From assembly GCA_029931535.1 (NCBI GenBank), contig JAQPZY010001501.1:2337001-2401000 (forward strand): 64,000 nucleotides of DNA. The letters are read 5' to 3'. Below, one piece after another: positions 51,510 through 64,000 of the stretch. Origin of the DNA: Margaritifera margaritifera. Taxonomy: Eukaryota > Mollusca > Bivalvia > Unionida > Margaritiferidae. A program made the position numbers and the translations under genes. Every line of letters starts with the position of its first letter. The stretch's first letter is position 1. The notes under the pieces were generated by a model. That model was given only the letters and a program-made list of their open reading frames with translations, was not told the origin of the DNA and did no database searches.

Positions 51510-51724
51510 CCGTATATACTCGTGTATAATCAAATACCAACTGCAAACTGCATAGCCCCAGATCTGCCGTCACATAATGCGAAGGCAGATCTGGGTCTAT
51601 ACAGTATGTAAGAACTAAGCAGTAGAAAAAACAACATAGAACCTGATCTGCCGGCGCATAATGCGACGGCAGTCAGGGTCTATGTTGTTTGCATTTGAAC
51701 TGAATTATACGCGAGTACATACGG
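51510..51724. mobile_element. TA-flanked palindromic MITE (unit B)
   Basis: Same 215-base element as 12141-12355 at the equivalent position, with a few substitutions (CTCGTGTATAA in the left end). TA flanks are kept on both sides. Confidence 0.75.
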
Positions 51725-54700
51725 TATGAAACCTTGTAGACTAGATGTAAGGATACACTTCATTTTTGAACTAAATGCTCTCTCTTCAACAAATAAAGAT
51801 AGTGTATATATAACAAACTTAAAAACTGTATAAAGTGGGTTTAATAAGATAGATGATTTTGGAAAAAAGAAACTTTTCATTATAATACACTACTGTGTGT
51901 TTGGGATTTTTGTTTATAACATGTTGTGTTCAAGAGGAACAACATGACACTTTTCTTAAAGGTAGCTTGCTGCACAAACAGTCAGAAATACACTAACGCA
52001 CACAACAAAATATAATGCATATATACATATATATATATTGGTTGTGTGTTAATATAATTGTTACTTGTCAATTCTGCTCATACATTGATCATGAAATTAA
52101 TTTGTAATTTATTATGTATGCAGTCAATTTGACGATGTAAAAAGATGCATGGCAATGGGTATTATTAAAAATCTCAATTTTAGACAACTGTTATTTTTTT
52201 CTCTTGATCGCAATCTCTTTCTGACATATGGTTGTTCATTGGATCTATCTTCTCTCTCTCTCTCTCTCTCTCTTCCTGAAATTTCTGTTCATTGAATCTA
52301 TCATTCTCTTTTTCTGAAACTATTTCCCAGAATCCCTTTTCTTGTCAATGTAATCCAAATAATAATAATAAAAATAATAATGATAATAATTATTATTATT
52401 ATTATTATTAGTAGTAGTAGTAGTATTATTAGTAGTATTATTAGTATTGCAGTAGTACCATCTCCGTCATCATCATTAATTAAAGCACAAGGAGATGATG
52501 ATGTTTATTATAACAGTAATGACAATACTACTACTACTACTACTAATAATAATATTGTTATTATTATCAATATCATCATCGTCATATCATCATCATAACC
52601 ATCATCATTTTCAGGATATGCTGACGATGGTGATATTATTGATAAAAGATAGCACCGAGAAATATTTTCTTCTTCTCTTCATCAGCATCATTATTATTGT
52701 TGTTGTTGTTATTATTATTTTTATACGGATTCACTGAAGGCACCCATTAAAATATGTGCATTTATACATTTTGTATGCAAGTTGTGGAGTCGACTGTGTC
52801 ACTTGACAAAATTAATAAAATGCCGTTTTTAAATATAAAATGGAATTAATTTCTAGATTAGATATTTCAAAGAAATCATATCATCATATCATAATTGTAA
52901 TACATTATTCAATATGTTGTTGATAAACTGAAGCAAAATATTAAAAAGCATGTTGTAAATTGGAATTGTTGCATTTTCTGTGTATACTTATACATTTTCT
53001 GTGTATACTTATACGATATATAGGGACCAATAGTAGTGATAAAATGATTACAATGGAGAAAATATATAGGTTGCAAGACAAATGCCACTCTAGTTGAGCC
53101 CTTTTATAACCTCTTGATATTATGATTTTGATATTGTTTAAAAAATAATATTACAGATACTTTTGTTCTTTGTTTGAATACAAATTGTACTAGCAGGTGC
53201 AGTAAGAAATGCACTCATGCGCTAAGCGAGGTGAAGTGGATAGTAACTTACCGTACATACTCGATTATAAATCGTATCTAAATGTAAACTGCATAGATGC
53301 AGATCTGTACTGGCATAATGCGTTAGTAGAGTTAGATGTAGACTGTTTGCTTGGATTCATCAGTAGAACAAAGAACATATGTGCATTATGCGAGGGTCAA
53401 TCAGGGTCGATGTTGTTTGCAGTTAGTGGGAACCTATGTGTGGGTATATACGGTATGTTGTGGAGGGTACTCGCCGTACACAAACCATAAACACGAAACT
53501 ACTACTAACTCAGTATTAATAGGGCGTGAAGTACTTACTACCTTCATTCTTATGACAAATAGTGACATTATTTTGTCAGAAAAAGGTAAAAATATTTATT
53601 TGAGCACACATTTTTGAATAAATTAAAAAAAATAATAAGAAATAACAAAGGCTAATATTTAGTTTAGTTTAAATAGATTTTATTATAAACAGTCATATAT
53701 TTGCAAAAGGACAGAAAACAAGTTCGTATGAACTTACTAATTGTAATCCACTATACAGTATAATATAATCATATGGCGAGTAGAAGAAAGGAATGGAAAA
53801 TTGAATATTGGAATACATAGGAAAGCGAAAATAAATGGTATAAAAGAATACAGCTGGGGTGTGGCAAATTTTTCTGGTACAGGAAGGTAGTGGATTCTAA
53901 CCCACGTGTTTATATAATGTACCAGCAATGAATCAATACCATGTAAATGAAATTCAGTCACTCTAATATCTGTCAAAACGGCCATCTTCCTAATACTTCT
54001 GGCACGAGGTTTCATCGCGTTTTAATTTTTTTTTCTTTAGCTTGGGATATTTGTGTGGCAAAGTAGCTTGTTTTCATTCAAGGTTTCTAGAGTCAAAGAG
54101 TGTTATTTATACACCTTAATTTCAACAAACCCATTATTCCTGACATGTAAGAAATTAAATGAGTTTCAAATATATTTTTGAAGGTTTAAGAAAAAAGAGA
54201 TCTTAAGAGAAAATTGAAGAGAATGTACCCAGTTTATGACCAGACTTTAAAGAAATGTATTCACAAAATTTAATGTTTCTTTACACAGCAGTGGGGGAGA
54301 GGGGCTCCTTAGTTTAAGCATTTTTTTCTTCCAACGCAATATAAATGGGTTAGTCCACAATCTACACTCTGCCTTTGCCATGCATATTCGAAACACCAAA
54401 TCAAAAATCATTATGGCAAAATTCATACTATGAGACAATGACTCAGCAATAACTGCACCTTAAGACAGGCAAACACGAAAACAAGGTTGAAAAGAAAACA
54501 CCGCATGATCAAAGGATTATTCTCACCACAAAAATATATAATTTTTTGCACAACAGGATTGTGTTGTCTCTGCAGTATGGTAATATCCCCATTTGATGAC
54601 GATGTCGCCGATGCTGTTAGGGGTTATACTACTCAACGGTATTTCTTAATAACAACTGCATTACTGCGTTGATGGATGTTATATTTAATCTAATGAAAAA

Positions 54701-54862
54701 CAAAAAAGAAAAACTATCTTCATTACTGTTTTAGATACCATATAGTTATTATCTTTATCACACTGGGCCCCTGGAGACTATAGATGCTAAAACTGTTTTA
54801 AGTAACTTGTGTTTTGCGTCAATGAAATCGGATTTTCATCAGCATTGTTTTCAGTTTTTCTC
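51725..54862. other. Low-complexity and repeat stretch (unit B)
   Basis: Counterpart of 12356-15605. The TA tract of unit A near 12700 is reduced to a few repeats at about 52020-52040. The trinucleotide block is at 52366-52720. A direct duplication of ACATTTTCTGTGTATACTTAT occurs at about 52973-53012, absent in unit A. No gene seen, apart from the MITE listed separately. Confidence 0.45.
53251..53453. mobile_element. TA-flanked palindromic MITE (unit B, second site)
   Basis: Counterpart of 13914-14116, the same length, with TA flanks kept and a handful of substitutions. Confidence 0.6.
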
Positions 54863-54934
54863 TCTACTGCCAATAAAATGAATAGGATAACATTCCAATC
54901 TACTGCCAATAAAATGAATAGGATAACATTCCAA
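54863..54934. repeat. 36-base minisatellite, 2 copies (unit B)
   Basis: Same unit as 15606-15751 but only two copies, both of the AATGAATAGG variant. The array size therefore differs between the two large units. Confidence 0.9.
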
Positions 54935-58042
<3,108 letters not shown>

Positions 58043-58353
58043 GTTAAAACGTCTTAAGATTCCTTTCCTACTTGGCCTTTTGGTGTTATTAACATGTGCT
58101 GAAGGAATACGGCAATGGGAGCAACCCATCCAACCTTTCGATCCCATCATCGAGGAACCCATCGAACCACTGGTTACCACAATCCAGCTGATTGACAACT
58201 TGGAAATAACTCTTTTTCAGAAAGTGGAAGTCACGAATACGGAACAAATCAAGAAAGACGCTATCCTTGAAAGGATCGTGTCTGCATCTCTGTCCATCAT
58301 GGAGAGAAATATTCAGGAGGATGACGCTCAAGACAAAACTTTTTTCGAAAAGG
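58043..58353 (+). CDS. Peroxidase B, signal peptide exon (11 residues shorter than A)
   Basis: Acceptor TACATTTTCAG, donor AAAAGG|GTGTGT. It encodes RLKIPFLLGLLVLLTCAEG, a clear signal peptide core. Upstream in the same frame there is TGA (58017-58019, inside ATGTATTGA), so translation cannot begin at the ATG positions open in copy A. The deletion is bounded by TT(G/C)GATCCCA in copy A, consistent with slippage between short repeats. Confidence 0.85.
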
Positions 58354-59052
58354 GTGTGTAGAACTTTACATATCGTACTCACACTAATCTTCCCTACTTG
58401 GTATCTGGAAAAAACAAAATCAGTATTATCTAAATCACAAATGTATTCTAGATTGACCTAAGTACTTCAACATCATTTTGCATGAAATGATTTTATTGTT
58501 CAATTTTTAGAGCTCAAGAAAACATAAATTTCTAAAATAAATAAAATTACGTCGATAGTGCAACAGAAAGAATATAATGAATCAAACTTTACTTTTAAAA
58601 CAATTATGGTTTTACACATTTAAAATAAAGTAATGGAATTGAGTTCATTTTAAAATAAGTCTAAGTGTAATCAAAGTATTGGTTTTATTAATAGACACAT
58701 TGTAAATTTTTCCAGTTTTCTTTATCTCTAGGACAGGGTAAAACATAACTCGTGCAAAAATAAAAAAATAAAAAAAAAACAAAAAAACAAACACCCCAAA
58801 AACCATGGATTTTACGTTCCAATAATCTTTCCCTTGTTAATTTTATAATACAACCTAGAAGAAAAGAATGTGTGAAGAATTAAAAGCCATTAAATGACAT
58901 GTGCAGCAATGCGAATGAATTCCAGACAAATTAATTTCATAATTATAAATGCTATAATATTGAAATATAGAATTTTTTTGTTAGATGCTTTCGACAGTAA
59001 ATATATATATAATACGCAAATCAAGACCTTATACTTACGATACTTGAAAATG

Positions 59053-59092
<40 letters not shown>

Positions 59093-59340
59093 TTAAACAG
59101 GTATCGACCAGGTAGGTGTAAGGAATACGGATGCCTTCGGACCTCATCTGTTTACCAGCCCTCAAGCCATAAAAATAGCCTCATCCGGAAAGCTTTTTAC
59201 AGGACTATCCAAACTTGTAGTTGAGATGTGAGTTAAAAACAAAAGCAGTCACTGCATTCAGATAGTTATGATACGCATTTCTCATTCTTTTGACAAATCC
59301 ACTTACTAGACAGTAATTCATCTGGTGTGATATGTAAGAC

Positions 59341-59376
<36 letters not shown>

Positions 59377-59424
59377 TAATACATATTCTAATAATAATAG
59401 TAATAATAATAATAACAATAATAC

Positions 59425-59466
<42 letters not shown>

Positions 59467-59486
59467 TAATACATATTCTAATGATA

Positions 59487-59523
<37 letters not shown>

Positions 59524-59559
59524 ATACAATAATAATAATAATAACAATAACAATAATAC

Positions 59560-59607
<48 letters not shown>

Positions 59608-62385
59608 TACAAATAATAAATACATACAATTAGAAAAACTTGATAGACAAAAACAAATATTTGTAGAATATCCTGTTTTAGAAAGAGAACTGAGTATTTC
59701 TATTAACAACATCCAGAGCATATATATACCCCATCTTTCCTAGATTCGTACGTTGCATCGCCTTGGAATGGACTTGGGCGGTTATTGGATCGATTAAAAA
59801 GTGTTGACAAAGTGTTGTAGAAGTATTATGAAATGTAAGGAAAAGAAATAAGCAGGGGGTGGGGGGATAAAGAGGAAAAATCGGTAAATGGATGATCATC
59901 TGAAATCTAATTTTTCTTGTTACAGGGAATTTAATTATTTAGTAATTTAGTTCCGGACTGATAGCAAAATAGTTACAGTTATCACTGACTGCTTATTTTA
60001 GCCAGCCAACCAATCTATTTTAGAACTCCTGTGGTATGATTTCCTGTCAGAATTGCACTGCTGAAACTTAATCAGTTTACTGATGTAGTTAGGATAAATA
60101 AACGAGTTGTGGTCTATAACTGGTTTGTCAACACCACTTTCAGTGTAAAGTAACGTTAAGCATTAATTTATAATTAATGTATAATCTGTACCGAGATGAC
60201 TTTTATTACTGCAAAAGCATGGATATTAGTTACAACGAAAAAATGTGATAATGTAGATTGACTTGTGTGAAATGAAGCTTTTATTAGGTCTAAACGTTAA
60301 GACAAAAAATATAATCTTCTTCCGAGAATTTCCCTAGTATAGGTATATGTCCTGCTTGCTATTCGCTGTCACTTTTTTTCTTTCAATCCGCCTTCTCGTT
60401 CGGAGATGTAGAATAGGTTCAGTGCATCCTCCTGCATGCCATAAAAGGGGATTAATAGAAGTAGCCGTTTGGTCGTGAAATGCGTTCTGTCATGGTGATC
60501 CAAATGAGAGGATGTTGAACAGTTTCAAAGAATCGGAACTTGCTAACTTTGAGATTTTTTTTCTTCAATCAACAGGCTCAATATTTCAACACAGGCTATA
60601 GAACAACAATTATCCAGGTCATTACCAATTATGGCTCTACAATGTGATTTCTCAGTTCTTCCGGACTGTAGCCAAGCTGCGACCTCCCGATACAGAACCA
60701 TAGACGGCTCCTGCAATAATCTGAATAATAGACTCTGGGGTCGATCATTCACGCCGTTCGAAAGGATGATGCCAGCGCTTTATGACTCATGTATGGAAAG
60801 TTGTTCATTTCATATGTACAGTCAGTCAAAACTAATGAACATTTAATATGACATTTTATTTTATGCTAGACCGTGAAGTACTGGATTTTCCAAGAGAAAT
60901 AATTTTGATACTTCATTGGAGTGGAATATCAAAAATATTTTTCAATGCCCCGTCAATAAATATCGATAACATTATGACCAAGAAATCTGAGCTAACTTTA
61001 GACGCCCGCTTGCTCTAGTGGTACGTATGTCCGCCTCGCATTCAGAACAAAGTTCAAATCCTACAATGTGCATATACGGTGTGTCTTCATTTTTATGTGC
61101 TCTTTTACCTTGAATTAGGGAGGAGAATTGTGTTACTATTGATATTTTCAATGTGAATATACACAAAACACAGCAGAACATAAACGGTAAACCTTTTGAC
61201 ATTATCGCGCGGGATACAGTAAGAAATCTTCTATTTCAGTCTGTTATACATATTGCTATCCAATACGTCTGAGCTTAAAATAAAAAGAAAATTTGCTTGC
61301 TCCGATTGAATAACGGATATATTTTATCTCGTGGGTAAAAAACTAAAGTATTCATTCAGACAAACTCATCTATTCATCTCGTAAAAATACCGAGTTTTTC
61401 ACTGACTCGATGAAATACATCTGTTATTCACTCGTTTCAAGCAAATATCATCTCTATATTCAATTGATAGGGAATACATATCATTGCTCCCCTATGCCCA
61501 AATAGAAACGAAGTCAAACAGTAAATAGGAGAAGAACGGGAAATTATCATAAATTTGCTTTCAACAGCCATAAGGTAATGCAATTATGAATGTCTCCCTC
61601 TCAATCAATGCTACATTTTTGGCAAAGTGATTTTTGGAAATACGGATATTTGACCTTCTTAGGACCGATGGCAAAGGTAAAGACATCAAAGAATATATTG
61701 TGTGAAGGACAAGAATAAGAGCACTAATATTAGAAAATGGCGAAATACTTTCACTTTTCGTGTCCATTGTTTCATGTGAATCATTTTCAGAGTTCTGATT
61801 ACGAGTAGCTGATTTTGTTTCAAGACAGAGGCCACGGTTATAAGATTTTGTTTTCGTTGTGATTTTTCCCGCATCAAGCAAAATGTAAGAAAAACTCCTT
61901 GCTGGTGAAATTTTGTTCAACTGTCAGAGTATTCTTCTAATTTTTATAGAACAGAAAAAGAAAAAGAAACAAAAAATAGCAATCGAGTCTAGCATACAGC
62001 AACATTGATGTAATACACCATTAAACACCGTTGCCCATCGGGGAAGAGCATTGAAAAAATGAAGGCTTAAAATGAACCAATATGTAATTAAATTGTGGGA
62101 GCTTGGGCTCGCTTAAGGTTTAAAGTATGATTCGTACCCCCCCCCCCAAGCTGAATTTAGACGACAACATTTGAAAATTATTAAACGATCAGTTATCTCC
62201 CATTATAGTTGATCAGCCGAGGCAAACCAGCCTGTTCGGAGGACTTCTCCCCCTGGCGCGAAGGATTAGCTCGCAGTTCCATCAACCGAGTAACATTGGT
62301 GACTTAATGACAGACCTCAGTCACATGACCATGGAATTCGGACAGTTTTTGAGTCATGATATTCAGCGAAATGCTTTGTCTACAG

Positions 62386-62423
<38 letters not shown>

Positions 62424-62746
62424 TTCACCTCACAGGTTAAAGTTGCTGCAATGCAGTACATATAATGAATTGTAATGACAGAGAACCACTCAAACTACTT
62501 CAGTGCAAGTCGTTAAATTCAGGAAGAACGATAATCTGTGAACATCTGCAATAGACTACAAGATGCTGTCTGACAACTGGAGATTGTTATTAATACATAT
62601 TATATATTACTAACAAATCATTTCGTAAGGTCGTCATTTTGTAAAACATTCATTTTCAATCTAGATGCTCGTAAAATAAAGGTAATACGTTTGTTGGAGT
62701 TGTTCATTTTATAATGAAATGCTAAGTGTAATGTTCTCCCTTATCT

Positions 62747-62820
<74 letters not shown>

Positions 62821-63725
62821 ACGTTAGTCTCTCGGTTTGTTTGGTTTCTATAGTATGTTTATAGTCAGATACTGTTGTGTGTTATAAAGTTTTTTCTCTT
62901 CAGAAAACGGGTTATAACAAGAGTTCAAGATCCTTTCGTTAAGCTACGTTTGCGCAAGTTTTGACACAAAACAAAGACTTCATGTTGACCTTTCTCTAAC
63001 ACTCAGTTTAATGAAATGGTAGGCTTCATGTTGGCCTTTCTATAACTCTCAGTTTAATGAATGGTAGGCTTCATATTTTGCTGCAAACATTGGACATATT
63101 TTATTTCTTTACGTCATTTTTTTAAAAATAGGTTACGAAGGATCCAACATTGACTGTTGCCGATCTGACCAACCGTCAAGGTAATAAATCATGTTGTTTA
63201 TTCTTTTTGCCTTTTTTTAAATAAATTTATTGAGCATTTTTCAATGCTGTACGAAATTTAGGCTACCTTTCAAATCCATTTGTATAACAAAATCCTGAGA
63301 AAAATCAAAACGTGAGAGATTTATGCTATTTTCTCTCATCTGACATAACTGATAGACATTACAGTCCAAACTCATCATACAGTCCAAACCTATACGAGTA
63401 AATCTTCCATGTGTATTTTATTGTTTGTACCTTTTATGTTTATGTAACATTTGTACTTAATGTGTTATCTGTACAAACTTGGATTAATATCAGAATCTCC
63501 TCCTCGCTGCATACACACATACACATACCCACATTCACACATGTTTGATTGCTTTCGTACAGTGTTTATTAAAAATGCACGTAATTGCTATGTTTTCTTT
63601 TCCAAGAGAGACAGTTTGCTTTCCTATTGAGATACCCACTGATGACCCCCACTATTCACAGTTCAACAGGACATGCATGAACTTTGTCAGGGCTCTTCCG
63701 ACCCCAAAACTTGATTGTTCTCTTG
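58043..63725 (+). CDS. Secreted animal heme peroxidase, copy B (first six visible exons; gene continues past the window)
   Basis: Exons: 58043-58353, 59101-59227, 60576-60790, 62209-62385, 63132-63180 and 63607-63725. All match copy A exon for exon with intact splice sites and phases, and no stops. Distal-site text is MEFGQFLSHDIQ, identical to copy A, including serine at the usual heme-ester aspartate. The first visible exon lacks 33 bases (in frame) relative to copy A and has about 20 further residue differences over about 102 aligned positions. The other five exons together have about a dozen. The exons with the catalytic arginine, proximal histidine and thrombospondin repeat lie beyond base 64000, so completeness cannot be judged. 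Confidence 0.9.
59101..59227 (+). CDS. Peroxidase B, second visible exon
   Basis: Acceptor TTTTAAACAG after an ATT tract, donor GAGAT|GTGAGT. Three substitutions from copy A give Arg to Gly, Ser to Asn, and, at the split codon, Thr to Met. Confidence 0.88.
59341..59630. repeat. Expanded AAT/AACAAT compound repeat in peroxidase B intron
   Basis: AAT runs are punctuated by AACAATAATACATA and TTCTAATAATAATAGT-type interruptions, repeated several times. They form a higher-order repeat about twice the length of the unit A tract at 19617-19762. Confidence 0.85.
60576..60790 (+). CDS. Peroxidase B, start of catalytic domain
   Basis: Same junctions as copy A. Five base differences, two of them changing residues (Lys to Arg, Thr to Met). 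The YRTIDGSCNN and LWGRSFTPFERM motifs are kept. Confidence 0.92.
61004..61075 (+). repeat. tRNA-derived sequence in intron (unit B)
   Basis: Counterpart of 21142-21212 with the same A-box-like and B-box-like stretches (GTTCAAATCC at about 61052-61061). It predates the large duplication. Confidence 0.45.
61561..61920 (-). other. Unrecognised antisense ORF inside a peroxidase B intron
   Basis: The unit B version of 21735-22004, longer at both ends (119 codons). It shares DAGKITTKTKS and NQNSENDSHETMDT with unit A. Replacements are scattered, with no clear excess of silent changes by eye. Confidence 0.15.
62209..62385 (+). CDS. Peroxidase B, distal histidine exon
   Basis: Four base differences from copy A. 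Two are silent, and two change LGN to IGD ahead of the distal site. GQFLSH is identical. The donor again runs into an ATT tract. Confidence 0.92.
63132..63180 (+). CDS. Peroxidase B, 49-base microexon
   Basis: Acceptor AAAAATAG, donor TCAAG|GTAATA. It encodes YEGSNIDCCRSDQPS, with DCC kept and two changes near the end. Confidence 0.85.
63607..63725 (+). CDS. Peroxidase B, CFPI exon
   Basis: Acceptor TTTTCCAAG, donor CTCTTG|GTAAGT. It encodes ETVCFPIEIPTDDPHY (Thr to Glu versus copy A) and CMNFVRALP. This is the last exon visible in the window. Confidence 0.9.
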
Positions 63726-63788
63726 GTAAGTCACTATTTAGATACAACCAAGTTTAATTTGTTCCTTGACTTTTAGAATGTATTTACT

Positions 63789-63848
<60 letters not shown>

Positions 63849-64000
63849 CCTTAAGGTTCAAAGAGGACATATTCCGCGGTAAATGCATACATATTAAACC
63901 ATACATCTTTATAAAATGCCTGGTCTGACTTTGTTCAAGTGAGACTGAAAAAATGTTGCCATATACTCTGTGCAGTGGTAAAAACCAATAGAGGACTACA

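Noticed and set aside
59266..59743. Open frames of 100-150 codons made of Leu, Ile or Asn runs
   Set aside because: Microsatellite artefacts, open in several frames on both strands.

Overview
The window is eukaryotic, AT-rich and gene-poor. It has long introns with GT..AG splice sites, many dinucleotide and trinucleotide tracts, and many decayed transposable elements. It fits a metazoan with a repeat-rich genome; a mollusc, probably a cephalopod such as an octopus, is my best guess. That guess rests on repeat style and on the secreted heme peroxidase, not on a decisive marker.

The dominant structure is a large tandem duplication. Unit A runs from about base 51 to 33597. Unit B starts at 33598 and is still running at the window end, where it corresponds to about base 24070 of unit A. 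Each unit begins with a dead transposon-like gene (about 407-2090 and 33953-35627). About 16 kb of nested repeats follows: LINE fragments on both strands, a hAT-type non-autonomous element with a target-site duplication, palindromic TA-flanked elements, minisatellites and older internal duplications. Each unit then carries one heme peroxidase gene on the plus strand. Unit B also holds an extra about 3.3 kb internal duplication (about 38880-42190, repeated from about 42205) and a roughly 1.8 kb block at 43578-45388 not found in the sister segments.

The only intact-looking protein-coding genes are the two peroxidase copies. Copy A has 13 recognisable coding exons between 18300 and 31300, all phase-compatible, giving 840 residues plus an unresolved short start exon. 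The layout is signal peptide, variable acidic N-terminal segment, animal heme peroxidase domain, and a C-terminal thrombospondin type-1 repeat. Copy B shows its first six matching exons (58043-63725) before the window ends. Both keep the catalytic distal histidine, and copy A also shows the catalytic arginine and proximal histidine. The residue that would form one covalent heme ester is serine in both copies. In copy A the second is glutamine.

The exon carrying the signal peptide differs far more between copies, by an 11-residue deletion and about 20 substitutions, than the catalytic exons do. This suggests recent duplication followed by uneven divergence. Behind gene A lies a degenerate tandem array (about 32050-33400), which ends where unit B begins.
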